The notes beneath the pieces were generated by a model, which worked only from the letters and a program-made list of their open reading frames with translations, made no database searches and was not told the DNA's origin. The position numbers and the translations under genes are program-made. From the NCBI RefSeq assembly GCF_024360925.2, contig NZ_CP113517.1:310001-374000 (forward strand): DNA of 64,000 bases, written 5' to 3'. Shown piece after piece: positions 29,333 to 38,442 of the stretch. The DNA is from Methylomonas rapida (GTDB lineage Bacteria; Pseudomonadota; Gammaproteobacteria; Methylococcales; Methylomonadaceae). Position 1 is the stretch's first letter, and every line of letters starts with the position of its first letter.

Positions 29333-30700
29333 TTATGTCGCTCTAAAGTTGTCTACCAGGGCCGCGACCACGTTTTCCATTTTTTGTGAACGCGAGCCTT
29401 TCACTAATACGATTTCCTTACCGGTAATTGCTTGTTGCAAGGCGTTGATTAATTGTTCTTGGGATTCGAAAAATTGCCCGTTGTCGCCGAAGCCGTTTAC
29501 GGTTTGCCTGGCCAGTTCACCGGTTGCGAACAGGCGTTGTACTCGTAGTGACCTGATCATCGTGCCCATCTCGGCGTGAATGGTTTGGCTGTCGCTGCCT
29601 AATTCTCCGAAAGCGCCCATCGCCAGCCAGATTGGTTGTTCGCACTGGCTGATGGCTTCCAGGGCGGCGCGCAGCGAGGCTGGATTGGCGTTATAGGTGT
29701 CGTCGATGACGATATTGCCTTTGCGGCCGTGCAAGGCTTGCATGCGGCCCGTTACCGGCTGCATGCGTTCCAGACCGCTTTTGATGTCCTCCAGGACGAT
29801 GCCGAATTGCAATGCCACTGCCGCCGCGGCCAGCGCGTTTTTGACGTTGTGCTCGCCGGCTAGCATCAAGCGTATGGCTATGCGGCCGTTGCAGGTAACC
29901 AAGTCAAAACCGGTGTTGAAACCTTGTGGGTCCAGATGGGTATTGATGTTCTCCGCTCGAACGTCGGCGGAGGCAGCAAAGCCGAAGCTGACGCTTTTAC
30001 GTTGACCGACTTTTTCGGCCTGCCAAAAATCAAAAAAGGCATCGTCCCGATTCAAAACGGCAATGCCGTCAGGCCCCAAGCTTTCGATGATCTCGGCCTT
30101 GGTGTTGGCGACGCCGGCGATGCTGCCGAAGCCTTCGATATGGGCCGGGCCGATGTTGGTGATGACGCTGACATCGGCTTGCGCATAACGGCTGGTGTAA
30201 GCGATTTCACCCGGATGATTAGCGCCCATTTCGATGACGGCGTAACGATGATGTTCGGTCAATTTCAACAATGTCAGAGGCACGCCTATGTCGTTATTCA
30301 AATTGCCCTGCGTGAATAAGGTCTCGCCTTGGGTGGCGAATATCGCCGCAATCATTTCCTTGACCGTGGTTTTGCCATTGCTGCCGGTGACGCCCGCAAC
30401 TTTGACCGGCAGGCGCCGACGCCAATAGCCGGCCAATTCGGCTAGGGCCAAATGGCTGTCGTTCACGATGATTTGCGGCAGGCCGCTGTTGACGGTACGA
30501 GAAGCCAATAATGCCGCAGCTCCGGCTTGTTCGGCCGTATCGACAAAATCATGGCCGTCGAATTGCTTACCTTTGATGGCAATATAGAGGTTGCCCGGTT
30601 GCAGGGTGCGGGTGTCGATGCTGACGCCGTTGACCGTGGCATCATTGCCGATGAGCTTACCGTTGATGGCCGCTGCGATTTCGCTGAGCTTTAGCTGCAT
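29333..30700 (-). CDS. murF: UDP-N-acetylmuramoyl-tripeptide--D-alanyl-D-alanine ligase MurF
   Basis: A 455-residue Mur ligase that adds D-Ala-D-Ala, the product of Ddl encoded in the same cluster. The ATP loop is VTGSNGKTTVKEMI (about 104-117), with MGANHPGEIAY following and DDTYNANPASLRAAL near 330. The ATG at 30700 (MQLKLSEIAAAI) overlaps the end of murE by ten bases; an upstream Met six codons earlier is less likely because family members begin here. Confidence 0.95.
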   Translation of the reverse strand: MQLKLSEIAAAINGKLIGNDATVNGVSIDTRTLQPGNLYIAIKGKQFDGHDFVDTAEQAGAAALLASRTVNSGLPQIIVNDSHLALAELAGYWRRRLPVKVAGVTGSNGKTTVKEMIAAIFATQGETLFTQGNLNNDIGVPLTLLKLTEHHRYAVIEMGANHPGEIAYTSRYAQADVSVITNIGPAHIEGFGSIAGVANTKAEIIESLGPDGIAVLNRDDAFFDFWQAEKVGQRKSVSFGFAASADVRAENINTHLDPQGFNTGFDLVTCNGRIAIRLMLAGEHNVKNALAAAAVALQFGIVLEDIKSGLERMQPVTGRMQALHGRKGNIVIDDTYNANPASLRAALEAISQCEQPIWLAMGAFGELGSDSQTIHAEMGTMIRSLRVQRLFATGELARQTVNGFGDNGQFFESQEQLINALQQAITGKEIVLVKGSRSQKMENVVAALVDNFRAT

Positions 30701-32160
30701 GATTTCGGACTCCATTGTGCTAATGCCTGTTGCGCCACGGCCTGATCGCTGAAGGGGATTTTGACGCCGTTGGTTTCTTGATAGCTTTCATGGCCTTTGC
30801 CGGCGATCACGACGCAATCGTTTTTGCCTGCTTGGCGTATCGCTGTTGTTATGGCTATGTTTCTGTCGCCGATGGCGCTGACGTTGTCGCTGGAACAACC
30901 GGCCAAAATGTCGGCGATAATCGTTTCCGACGCTTCGCTACGCGGGTTGTCGTCGGTGATGATGACGTGATCGGCATGCTTTTCGGCGATGCGGCCCATT
31001 TCTGGGCGTTTGCCTTTATCGCGGTCGCCGCCGCAGCCGAATACGACCCATAATTGGCCGTTGCCGCGCGCGGCCTGCAAGATCTTTTCCAAGGCATCGG
31101 GCGTATGGGCGTAATCCACGATCACCAAAGGCTGGTTTTGCCCGCCAAATTTTTCCATGCGGCCGATCACGGGCTTTAAATGCGCCAATTGCGCGATGGC
31201 TTTATCGAATGGCCAATCCATTGCCAATAACACGCATAAAACGGTCATGACGTTTTGCACATTGAACGCGCCAACGACTGCCGTGTGGGCGCGAGCGGAT
31301 CGTTCGCCCCAGTGGACATCGAAACTGATGCCGGCATGATCGTGTCGGACATTGTTCGCGGTCAGGCATTGGGCGCCTTGCATGTGGCGGCCCGATGTGC
31401 TGAAGGTCCAGCGGACCACGCTTTCAGACAAAGTCGCCAATACTTGCGGGGCGGCTTCATCATCCAGATTGATCACAGCAAACTGCAAGGCGGGATTACC
31501 GAACAAGGTCAGTTTGGCTTGCAGATAGGCCCGCATGTCGCCGTGATAGTCCAGATGGTCGCGACTCAGGTTGGTAAATACCGCGCCTTTAAAGTCAACG
31601 CCATTCACCCGGCCTTGCTCCAGACCGTGTGATGATACTTCCATCGCGATGGCGCGCTTACCTTGATCGACCAGGGTTCTCAATATGTGTTGTACGGCCA
31701 GCGCATCCGGTGTCGTGTTCAGTGTGGCATTCAGATTTCCCGGCTCGCCCCAGCCCAAGGTGCCGATGATGCCGCAATCGGGTAAGGCCTGCGCGATCAG
31801 TTGGCTGCAGGTGGTTTTGCCATTGGTGCCGGTGATGCCGATCAAATCGACCTGGCGCGAAGGATGGGCATAAAATCGCGCCGCCAGCTCGCCCAACTGT
31901 TGCGCCAAGTTTGTGATGGCGATCGCGGGTACGGGAAACGCTGGTTGGGCTGGGTTATCCATTCCAGCCGGATCGTAAATGATCGCAGAGGCGCCGTTTT
32001 CAATGGCCTGTCTAGCATGAGCCATGCCATGCTGCAAGGCGCCGTTCAAGGCGATGAACACTTCGCCCATTTTCAACTTTCTACTGTCCAGACACAGGCC
32101 GCCGACCTCAATATCGGTGTCGATCTCAGCGATGCCTTTCAGTAACTGCTTCAAGTTCAT
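30691..32160 (-). CDS. murE: UDP-MurNAc-Ala-Glu--2,6-diaminopimelate ligase MurE
   Basis: A 489-residue Mur ligase that adds the third residue of the stem peptide. The ATP loop GITGTNGKTTCSQ is at 108-120. The motif DNPR in ITDDNPRSEASETI (about 400) is the signature for meso-diaminopimelate over lysine, so this organism has Gram-negative-type peptidoglycan. Its ATG overlaps the ftsI stop (ATGA). Confidence 0.96.
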   Translation of the reverse strand: MNLKQLLKGIAEIDTDIEVGGLCLDSRKLKMGEVFIALNGALQHGMAHARQAIENGASAIIYDPAGMDNPAQPAFPVPAIAITNLAQQLGELAARFYAHPSRQVDLIGITGTNGKTTCSQLIAQALPDCGIIGTLGWGEPGNLNATLNTTPDALAVQHILRTLVDQGKRAIAMEVSSHGLEQGRVNGVDFKGAVFTNLSRDHLDYHGDMRAYLQAKLTLFGNPALQFAVINLDDEAAPQVLATLSESVVRWTFSTSGRHMQGAQCLTANNVRHDHAGISFDVHWGERSARAHTAVVGAFNVQNVMTVLCVLLAMDWPFDKAIAQLAHLKPVIGRMEKFGGQNQPLVIVDYAHTPDALEKILQAARGNGQLWVVFGCGGDRDKGKRPEMGRIAEKHADHVIITDDNPRSEASETIIADILAGCSSDNVSAIGDRNIAITTAIRQAGKNDCVVIAGKGHESYQETNGVKIPFSDQAVAQQALAQWSPKSCS

Positions 32161-33881
32161 TGTCTGGTCAATAATAAGGGCATGGTATCGAGGCCATCGG
32201 GCTCGACGCCGTAAATGCGTAAAATTCCGGCCATGACTTTCGAGAATGCCGGTGCGGCCACCAGGCCACCGTAGTATTGGCCCGTGGTGGGTTCGTCAAC
32301 GACTATCGCAATCACGAAACGCGGGTTGCTGGCAGGCGCCATGCCCACGAATACCGAAAGATATTTGTCTTGGGTGTAGCCTCCGGTGGCCGAGGTTTTC
32401 TTCACGGTACCGGTCTTGCCGGCCACGCGATAACCTTCAACCCTGGCCTGATAAGCCGTACCTTCCTTGCTGATCACGTGCTCCATCATGCTGCGGACGC
32501 GTTGAGCGGTTTCCGGTTTGAAGACTCGGCGGGCGTCTGGGTCTTCGTCCCGTTTCAACAACGAAACCGAATGCACGATGCCGTCATCGGCGATGGCGGT
32601 ATAGGCTCTGGCCAGCTGTAATATCGATGTCGATACGCCATAACCGAAGGATAAAATCGCCTGATCAAACTCGTGCCAGCCTTGATAATCCAGCAGCGAG
32701 CCGCTGGCTTCGCCGGGGAAGCCCACGCCGGCGGATGAACCAAAACCCAGGTTGCTGTAAACGCCCCAAAAATATTCCGGCGGCATGGTCATCGCCAGTT
32801 TGGTGACTGCGATGTTGCTGGATTTTTGCAAGACCAGCGTCAAGTCCATCGTGCCATAGTTATGTATGTCCTTTACGACATTCCGGCCTACGTGATAAAC
32901 GCCGTGGGTTTCGATCAGCACGTTCGGGTCTACATAGCCTCCGTCCAAAGCCGCCGCAACGACGAAGGGTTTCACGGTCGAACCGGGTTCGAAGCTGTCG
33001 ACCATGGCGCGATTGCGGTAGCGGTCGCTACGCAATTCCTTGCGATTGTTCGGATTGAAAGCCGGTTGGCTGACGGAAGCCAGGACATCGCCATTTTGGG
33101 CGTCCAGCACCACCAGCGATGCCGAATGGGCCTTGTGCTTCAGCACGGCGGCTTGCAGTTCGCGATAGGCCAGATATTGAATGCGCTCGTCTATCGTCAG
33201 CATCAAATCCTGGCCGGGAATGGCTTCTTCGATGTTTTCCACGTCCTTGATGATGTGGCCCTTGCCGTCTTTGATCACGCGTTTTTTGCCGGGTTTGCCG
33301 CGCAGAATGTGGTTATAGCCATGCTCCATGCCTTCCTGGCCGATGTCGTCGATGTTGGTAAAACCCAGCAAGTGACCTGCGGTGGCGCCGGCAGGATAAT
33401 AGCGCTTGAACGCCTTTTCGAAATAAACCCCGGTAATTTCCAATGCCTTAACTTTTTCCGCCAAATCCGGATTGATTTGACGCTTGACATAAACGAAGCG
33501 CTTGCCCGCTTCTTTTTTCAAAAAAGCCTGCAGGTCCTTGTCGGACATGCCCAAAATCTTCGCCATTTGCGCGAGTTTTTCTCGCTCGTCGTCTTTGAGT
33601 TGACGCGTATTCAGCCAGATGGACTGGACCGGCGTGCTGATGGCCAGTGGTTCGCCATTGCGATCCTTGATCTGTCCGCGATAGGCCGGCACGTCGACAA
33701 TGCCGACGTGCTGCAAGTCGCCCTTGTCTTGCAGAAATTCCTTGTCAAGCACCTGTAAATACAAGGCACGCATGGTCAATGCCATCATTCCGGCCAGCAT
33801 CGTGCCCATCAACAATTTGCGTCTGATGGGAAAATCCAATGCTGTCTGCGTGCTGCGTTTGACGCCTGTAGAAATTCGCAT
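32157..33881 (-). CDS. ftsI: Septal transpeptidase FtsI (PBP3)
   Basis: A 574-residue class B penicillin-binding protein that cross-links septal peptidoglycan with FtsW. A short cytoplasmic tail is followed by one membrane helix (about 23-42, LLMGTMLAGMMALTMRALYL), a pedestal domain with RGQIKDRNGEPLA (68-80), and the transpeptidase domain. The active serine is in GSTVKPF (S301), with KSSN at 353-356 and KTGT near 490. Starts directly after the ftsL stop. Confidence 0.96.
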   Translation of the reverse strand: MRISTGVKRSTQTALDFPIRRKLLMGTMLAGMMALTMRALYLQVLDKEFLQDKGDLQHVGIVDVPAYRGQIKDRNGEPLAISTPVQSIWLNTRQLKDDEREKLAQMAKILGMSDKDLQAFLKKEAGKRFVYVKRQINPDLAEKVKALEITGVYFEKAFKRYYPAGATAGHLLGFTNIDDIGQEGMEHGYNHILRGKPGKKRVIKDGKGHIIKDVENIEEAIPGQDLMLTIDERIQYLAYRELQAAVLKHKAHSASLVVLDAQNGDVLASVSQPAFNPNNRKELRSDRYRNRAMVDSFEPGSTVKPFVVAAALDGGYVDPNVLIETHGVYHVGRNVVKDIHNYGTMDLTLVLQKSSNIAVTKLAMTMPPEYFWGVYSNLGFGSSAGVGFPGEASGSLLDYQGWHEFDQAILSFGYGVSTSILQLARAYTAIADDGIVHSVSLLKRDEDPDARRVFKPETAQRVRSMMEHVISKEGTAYQARVEGYRVAGKTGTVKKTSATGGYTQDKYLSVFVGMAPASNPRFVIAIVVDEPTTGQYYGGLVAAPAFSKVMAGILRIYGVEPDGLDTMPLLLTRQ

Positions 33882-34154
33882 TTACGGTTTGATGTAAACA
33901 ATTTCGTTTTGGGCGGGCAAGGTCAGCATCAGCCGGCTTCTGGCCTCGATTTCCACCCGGTTTTCTTCGGTTAGCGTTGTCAGTTCCAATTGCAAACGCC
34001 CCCATTCAACTTCGTAATCCTCCAGCTGCTTCTCTTTTTTCTGAATTTCAATGAATAACTGCCGCGATTGGTATTTGCTGTAAATCACCGCTATGGCCGA
34101 TAACATGAGCATCGCAATCAAAATGCTTAGTAGGATGTTTCTAACCGCAGCCAT
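33882..34154 (-). CDS. ftsL: Cell division protein FtsL
   Basis: A 90-residue bitopic protein with a membrane helix (about 6-24, NILLSILIAMLMLSAIAVI) and a periplasmic leucine-zipper-like coil (about 30-75). FtsL pairs with FtsB to activate FtsWI. The sequence is poorly conserved as usual, but size, topology and position between rsmH and ftsI make the call firm. Its ATG overlaps the rsmH stop. Confidence 0.92.
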   Translation of the reverse strand: MAAVRNILLSILIAMLMLSAIAVIYSKYQSRQLFIEIQKKEKQLEDYEVEWGRLQLELTTLTEENRVEIEARSRLMLTLPAQNEIVYIKP

Positions 34155-35089
34155 TAAATCTTCTCGGCCACGCGCATGATCGCGCTACGGGCTCTCGGAT
34201 TTTGTTGCAGTTCCTGTGCTTGCGCGCGTATCGATCTACCCACTTTCTTTAGTTGCCCCTGGGCAATGTCTTGTTCTCTCACCGGCAGTTTGCCCGGATT
34301 ATGTTTGCGTCCGGATTCATCCCGGATAAAGCGTTTCACGATTCGGTCTTCCAGCGAATGAAAGGAAATGACGACGAGTCGTCCGCCGGGAGCCAGAACT
34401 TGAAGCGCCTGCGACAAGGCGGCTTTGATCTGTTCCAGTTCCTGATTGATTTCAATTCGAACTGCTTGAAACGCGCGCGTTGCGGGATGTTTGTGCTTGT
34501 CCCGAAACGGTACGCTGTCTTCGATCAATTTCGCTAGCTCTTGCGTCGTTTGTAATGCTTGCTGTTGGCGGCGTTGCACAATAGCCCTGGCTATGCGCCT
34601 GGCAAAACGTTCTTCGCCATATTCAAAAAGCACGCGAACCAAATCCTGTTCTTCGACTTCGGCCAGATACTGCGCGGCGGTTTTGCCTCGATGGGTGTCC
34701 ATGCGCATATCCAACGGGCCGTTGCGTAAGAAACTGAATCCGCGTTCGGCGGTGTCTAGTTGCGGCGATGACACGCCTAAGTCCAGTAAAACGCCGTTGA
34801 CTCGGCCTTGATAGCCCAATTGCTCCACTACACTGGCCAGTTCGGCGAAACAAGCGTGGCGAAGGCTGAAACGTTTGTCAGTCGACAGTCGCTTGGCTTG
34901 ATCGCTGGTTATGGCTTCGATGTCCCGGTCGAGCGCGATTAATCGGCCGGATTCTCCCAGGTGTTGCAAAATACCCGAGCTATGTCCGCCGCGGCCAAAC
35001 GTTCCGTCGACATAAATGCCATCGGGTTTTATTTGCAGGCTGTCGAGAGCCTCTTCGTATAAAACGGCCTGATGCGATGGCATGGTCAT
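34154..35089 (-). CDS. rsmH: 16S rRNA (cytosine-1402 N4) methyltransferase RsmH
   Basis: A 311-residue SAM-dependent methyltransferase that modifies C1402 in the ribosomal P site. Typical stretches are VLYEEALDSL, YVDGTFGRGGHSSGIL (about 24-39), LDLGVSSPQLD (about 103-113), and FHSLEDRIVKRF near 260. The ATG at 35089 shares one base with the mraZ stop (TGATG), as in other dcw clusters; an in-frame TTG one codon upstream is less likely. Confidence 0.96.
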   Translation of the reverse strand: MTMPSHQAVLYEEALDSLQIKPDGIYVDGTFGRGGHSSGILQHLGESGRLIALDRDIEAITSDQAKRLSTDKRFSLRHACFAELASVVEQLGYQGRVNGVLLDLGVSSPQLDTAERGFSFLRNGPLDMRMDTHRGKTAAQYLAEVEEQDLVRVLFEYGEERFARRIARAIVQRRQQQALQTTQELAKLIEDSVPFRDKHKHPATRAFQAVRIEINQELEQIKAALSQALQVLAPGGRLVVISFHSLEDRIVKRFIRDESGRKHNPGKLPVREQDIAQGQLKKVGRSIRAQAQELQQNPRARSAIMRVAEKI

Positions 35090-35568
35090 CAAAACGACAA
35101 TGTGCCCAGTTCTTCCAAGCCCTCGGTGTCGCTACCGTCCAGCCATTCTTGTTCTTTTGCTTGCCAGGCGCTGTCGCTCCAGATTTCAAATTTGTTCAAT
35201 TGTCCAACCAGGAAAATATGCTTTTCCATGCCGGCGTATTCGCGCAATTTCTCGGGAAGCAACAAGCGTCCTTGGGCGTCCATTTCGCATTCGCTGGCAT
35301 GGCCAATCACAAAACGGCGAAGTTTGCCGGCCATTTTGTTGAGGGTGGGTAATTTGCTAATCGTCTGTTCCAGTTTTTCCCATTCCGGCAACGGATAGAG
35401 CCACAGGCAACCTGGTTCGCCAACACATTTGTCATTCACGGCTACGGTTACAACCATTTGCCGCTCGCAGCATTCTTGTAATTCCTCCCGATAACGGGTC
35501 GGAATTGCAATGCGCCCTTTCGCATCCAAATTGATTGCACTTATGCCTCTAAACAAGAGCTGCCCCAA
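35089..35568 (-). CDS. mraZ: MraZ, regulator of the dcw cluster
   Basis: A 159-residue protein with two SpoVT/AbrB-like MraZ domains. Each carries a DxKGR-type motif: INLDAKGRIAIPTRYR (about 12-27) and EMDAQGRLLLPEKLREYAG (about 94-112). MraZ forms a ring that binds repeated GTGG-type boxes just downstream of its own promoter and controls the whole cluster. It is the first gene of the dcw operon here and follows a consensus-like promoter with candidate boxes. Confidence 0.95.
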   Translation of the reverse strand: MGQLLFRGISAINLDAKGRIAIPTRYREELQECCERQMVVTVAVNDKCVGEPGCLWLYPLPEWEKLEQTISKLPTLNKMAGKLRRFVIGHASECEMDAQGRLLLPEKLREYAGMEKHIFLVGQLNKFEIWSDSAWQAKEQEWLDGSDTEGLEELGTLSF

Positions 35569-35592
35569 ATAATCTGAAAAAATCCCTTTTTA

Positions 35593-35618
35593 GCCACTTT
35601 ACCTCATTTTTGCACCAC
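35593..35618 (-). promoter_or_regulatory. Candidate MraZ operator repeats
   Basis: Downstream of the -10 box the minus strand reads GTGGT, then ATGAGG, then GTGGC at spacings of about ten to eleven bases, one DNA turn. In E. coli MraZ binds three GTGGG-type repeats with 5-base spacers in the same place. The match here is degenerate (two clear GTGG, one TGAGG), so this is a position-supported candidate. Confidence 0.45.
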
Positions 35619-35645
35619 TATAGTTTTCAATAGAGGCTTAGTCAA
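35617..35645 (-). promoter_or_regulatory. Sigma-70-type promoter of the dcw operon
   Basis: Minus strand -35 TTGACT (35640-35645), spacer of exactly 17 bases, -10 TATAGT (35617-35622). Both hexamers match the consensus at five of six positions. It lies about 50 bases before the mraZ start and is followed by the candidate MraZ boxes. Confidence 0.75.
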
Positions 35646-35882
35646 GAGTCTGTTGCTTAAATTCTTTCTTTTCCTACAATGACTTACGATGAGTGGGTCA
35701 TGAGGGTGGGTGTGAATTTCTTACGAAAAATAAAGTTTATTTTTATCAGGCGCTTAATAAATACTATTGATGTGGTCTGTGACTAAGTTCAGGGGATGTG
35801 TTGTGTTTGCAGGAAAAAGTCTGTCCGTGCGGAGGTTTGATGCGGTTTGGATGTGGTGTTTCAATCGCTTTGCAGGCGATGG
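35646..35882. other. Intergenic DNA between gpsA 3' end and the dcw promoter
   Basis: AT-richer DNA of about 240 bases with no gene. The plus strand has two GTGGG units (about 35693-35710), an A/T tract near 35725-35740, and a short palindrome ATCGCTTTGCAGGCGAT (about 35866-35882) directly after the gpsA stop that could end gpsA transcription, although no T-run follows it. Confidence 0.4.
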
Positions 35883-36905
35883 CTAGGCGTGGGAGGCTAT
35901 AAGGGGTTGGGTTTCAGGTTTTTGCTCGCGCGCAAGCAGGTTGTGTACCGCTTGCCGAGGGGCTAGATTGTTGAAAAGTACTTGGTAAACCTGCTCGGTG
36001 ATGGGCATTTCAACGTGATGTTTTTGCGCGAGGAGATAGGCTTCCCGGGCCGCAGATATGCCTTCGACCGACTGGGCGATTTCTGCAAGCGCTGCATCCT
36101 TGCTTTTCCCTTGGCCTAGCGCCAGGCCGAAGCGTCTGTTTCGCGATTGGTTGTCGGTGCAGGTCAGGATCAAGTCTCCCAGTCCGGCCAATCCCATGAA
36201 GGTATCCGGGTGGCCGCCTAGCCTGGCGCCCAAGCGCATGATTTCTGTCAGGCCGCGGGTGATCAGGGCGGCGCGCGTGTTGGCGCCGAAACCTAGGCCA
36301 TCGGCGATGCCCGCGGCAATGGCGAGTACGTTTTTACAAGCACCACCGACTTGGACGCCGATAATGTCGTTGCTGGTATAGGCTCTAAAACATTGATTGT
36401 GCAGAATGGAAGCGACTTCGGTCGCAAACTGGTTTGACGTGGAGGCTACGGTAATGGCGGTCGGCAGGCCGTCGGCCACTTCGCGGGCGAATGTCGGCCC
36501 GGATAGGACGGCTGTTAAGGCCTGATTGCCAAGTACCGACGCCGCGACGCTGCTGAGTAAGGCCCCGTTATGGCTGTCAAAGCCTTTGGTGGCCCAGGCA
36601 ATCCGCGAACTTGGACTCAGGAAGGGTTTGATGTTTTCCAGGGTTGTCTTGAACGCATGGCTGGGGACGGACACCAGCAGCAATGTGCTAAAGTTTAGGC
36701 ACTCTTGCAGGTTTCCGCTTACCGTTAGGTTGTCCGGAAGTTTGATACCGGGCAGGTAGCGCGCGTTTTCGCGTGTTTGTTGCAATAAATTTGCTTGTTG
36801 CGGATTGTGCCCCCAAAGCATGGTTTGGCAACCGTTCCGCGCTGCTTGTATGGCTAGCGCGGTACCCCAGGAGCCAGCGCCTAGCACGCTAAGTGTTCGG
36901 GGCAT
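35883..36905 (-). CDS. gpsA: NAD(P)H-dependent glycerol-3-phosphate dehydrogenase GpsA
   Basis: A 340-residue enzyme that makes sn-glycerol-3-phosphate from dihydroxyacetone phosphate for phospholipids. The dinucleotide loop is VLGAGSWGTALAIQAA (about 7-22); further family residues are in LSGPTFAREVADGLPTA (about 135-151), the catalytic lysine in GGACKNVLAIAAGI (about 188-201) and GLGDLILTCTDNQSRNRRFG. It follows secB after 5 bases, matching the secB-gpsA order of enterobacteria. Confidence 0.96.
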   Translation of the reverse strand: MPRTLSVLGAGSWGTALAIQAARNGCQTMLWGHNPQQANLLQQTRENARYLPGIKLPDNLTVSGNLQECLNFSTLLLVSVPSHAFKTTLENIKPFLSPSSRIAWATKGFDSHNGALLSSVAASVLGNQALTAVLSGPTFAREVADGLPTAITVASTSNQFATEVASILHNQCFRAYTSNDIIGVQVGGACKNVLAIAAGIADGLGFGANTRAALITRGLTEIMRLGARLGGHPDTFMGLAGLGDLILTCTDNQSRNRRFGLALGQGKSKDAALAEIAQSVEGISAAREAYLLAQKHHVEMPITEQVYQVLFNNLAPRQAVHNLLAREQKPETQPLIASHA

Positions 36906-36910
36906 GGCCG

Positions 36911-37378
36911 TTAGTTGAGCGTTTTGGCTTCCGGGCTTTGTTGAGCTTGTTGTAGATGTTGCATGTACAGAGCGTCGAAGTTCACCGGGGCCAGTATCAG
37001 TTGAGGGAAGCCGCCTTTGCTGACCAGGTCTGATATGACTTCGCGGGCATAGGGAAACAAAATGTTAGGGCAGAAACTACCCAGCATCGGCCCCATTTCC
37101 TGTTCGGAGAAACCGGCAATGGTGAAGATGCCTGCTTGTTTGATTTCAACTAGGTAGGCAACGGTATCGCCGATTTTTACCGTCACCGTAATGGATAGCG
37201 CGACTTCATACATCGAGTTCTCTAAAGGTTCGACGTGAGTGCCCAGGTTCAGGTCAAGCGCGGGTTCCCATTTTTGCGTGAATACCTTGGGAGAGTTGGG
37301 GGTTTCAAATGAAATGTCCTTGGTATAAATCTTTTGAATCGCAAATTGCTTTTCGTTGGCTGTATTGGTTTCTGACAT
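36911..37378 (-). CDS. secB: Protein-export chaperone SecB
   Basis: A 155-residue chaperone that holds pre-proteins unfolded and hands them to SecA. Typical parts are [19 protein letters not shown] (about 13-31), [14 protein letters not shown] and [20 protein letters not shown] (about 100-119), then the [14 protein letters not shown] end. The start [11 protein letters not shown] at 37378 fits the family; an upstream reading into the rhodanese gene tail is rejected. The rhodanese gene lies 23 bases before it. Confidence 0.96.
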   Translation of the reverse strand: MSETNTANEKQFAIQKIYTKDISFETPNSPKVFTQKWEPALDLNLGTHVEPLENSMYEVALSITVTVKIGDTVAYLVEIKQAGIFTIAGFSEQEMGPMLGSFCPNILFPYAREVISDLVSKGGFPQLILAPVNFDALYMQHLQQAQQSPEAKTLN

Positions 37379-37401
37379 GTCTAAAGTTGGATTTTTTAAG
37401 G

Positions 37402-37842
37402 TTAGTCTTTGTTTTTGCTGCTGATTTTGATAGGGAGCTTGTTGTCTTCCCAAGACTGCATGCCCCCGGTCATGTTGAACACTTGTTCAAAGCCGGCCTT
37501 GGTCAATGTTTTGCATGCGGGCACGGAACGCGCGCCGGTTTGGCAGGTTACGATAACCGGATGGGTTTTGTATTTTTCCAGCGTGGGTAATTTTTCTTCA
37601 AGCTTGCCTAATGGGATGTTGATGGCGTTTTCGATATGGCTTTTGAGAAATTCATTGGGTTCCCTGACATCGATCACGTGAGTTCTGTCGTCATTCATTT
37701 TGGTGACGGCGATCAGGGGTGAAATGCTTTCGTAGCTATTGAAAGAGTTCGATAACAAATCCTGTATTAACAGGAATATGACGCAAACCAGCGAAAAAGA
37801 AAGCAGGTAATGGTTGGTGGCAAATTCGATATATTGATCCAT
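37402..37842 (-). CDS. Membrane-anchored rhodanese-like protein (YibN type)
   Basis: A 146-residue protein with one N-terminal membrane helix (about 13-29, [17 protein letters not shown]) and a single rhodanese domain (about 45-140) placed in the cytoplasm. The active-site loop CQTGARS has the catalytic cysteine at about residue 100, so sulfur transfer is possible. In E. coli yibN sits in the same place upstream of secB and gpsA, with grxC between; grxC is absent here. The substrate is unknown. Confidence 0.9.
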   Translation of the reverse strand: MDQYIEFATNHYLLSFSLVCVIFLLIQDLLSNSFNSYESISPLIAVTKMNDDRTHVIDVREPNEFLKSHIENAINIPLGKLEEKLPTLEKYKTHPVIVTCQTGARSVPACKTLTKAGFEQVFNMTGGMQSWEDNKLPIKISSKNKD

Positions 37843-37874
37843 CGTAAATTTAATCAGTCAATTTTGGGGAAAAG

Positions 37875-38186
37875 TCAGCTTTCGCAGAAAACCGTTCGCA
37901 TCATTTGAATCAGGTTTATCACGCGCTTGTCGTCGATATAGTAAAAAACCCGATTGGCGTCTTTTTTGAAATCCAGGATGCCCTTGTCTCTTAGTATGGC
38001 CAAATGTTGAGAGATATTGCTTTGACTGGTGCCTACCTGTTCGACTATGTCTTGGACGCTAATCGATTTGTCGCCCAGTACGCATAATATCTTCAACCTT
38101 AACGGATGCGACATGGCTTTTAAGCAGCGTGAAGCTCGATTGATGTCGGTGTCGTCATATAGTATGTGATCGTCGTTGTCTTCCAT
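37875..38186 (-). CDS. ArsR-family winged-helix regulator
   Basis: A 103-residue ArsR/SmtB-type repressor. The helix-turn-helix is in ISVQDIVEQVGTSQSNISQH (about 42-61), followed by the wing FKKDANRVFYYIDD. Only two cysteines are seen outside the C-terminus (C22 and C36), with C101 near the end; no standard ELCVCDL metal site is present, so it may sense redox or a reactive sulfur species instead of a metal. As first gene before a rhodanese, secB and gpsA, it probably regulates at least itself and the rhodanese; this is inference. Confidence 0.88.
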   Translation of the reverse strand: MEDNDDHILYDDTDINRASRCLKAMSHPLRLKILCVLGDKSISVQDIVEQVGTSQSNISQHLAILRDKGILDFKKDANRVFYYIDDKRVINLIQMMRTVFCES

Positions 38187-38442
38187 ATAGCCCGTCTAAG
38201 ATGATCAAGGCGCCCTTAAGTGGCGCTATTTTCACGCTGCGCCAAAATACGCCTACTGTATAATGGTAATCTAAGCCAATGAAAATTGGCTTGAGTTGTC
38301 GCAAAAGATCGCCAAATCTAACAGAGTGGGCTTTAATGATCAATAGATAGGCATGGATTGCCAGGTTTGCGCCATGCCGGGCGAATCGATCTTGTGGGCG
38401 GAAACAGCATTCACAAAAACTTTATAGAGTCTAAAAACGACT
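38187..38442. other. Intergenic DNA between the ArsR gene and the gpmI remnant
   Basis: No intact gene is seen. A perfect 8-bp palindrome AAGCCAAT-GAAA-ATTGGCTT (38273-38292) lies about 90 bases before the ArsR start and could be an operator or a hairpin; no T-run follows it on either strand. TATAAT occurs on the plus strand at 38259-38264. This stretch should hold the divergent promoters for the ArsR gene and for envC. Confidence 0.45.
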
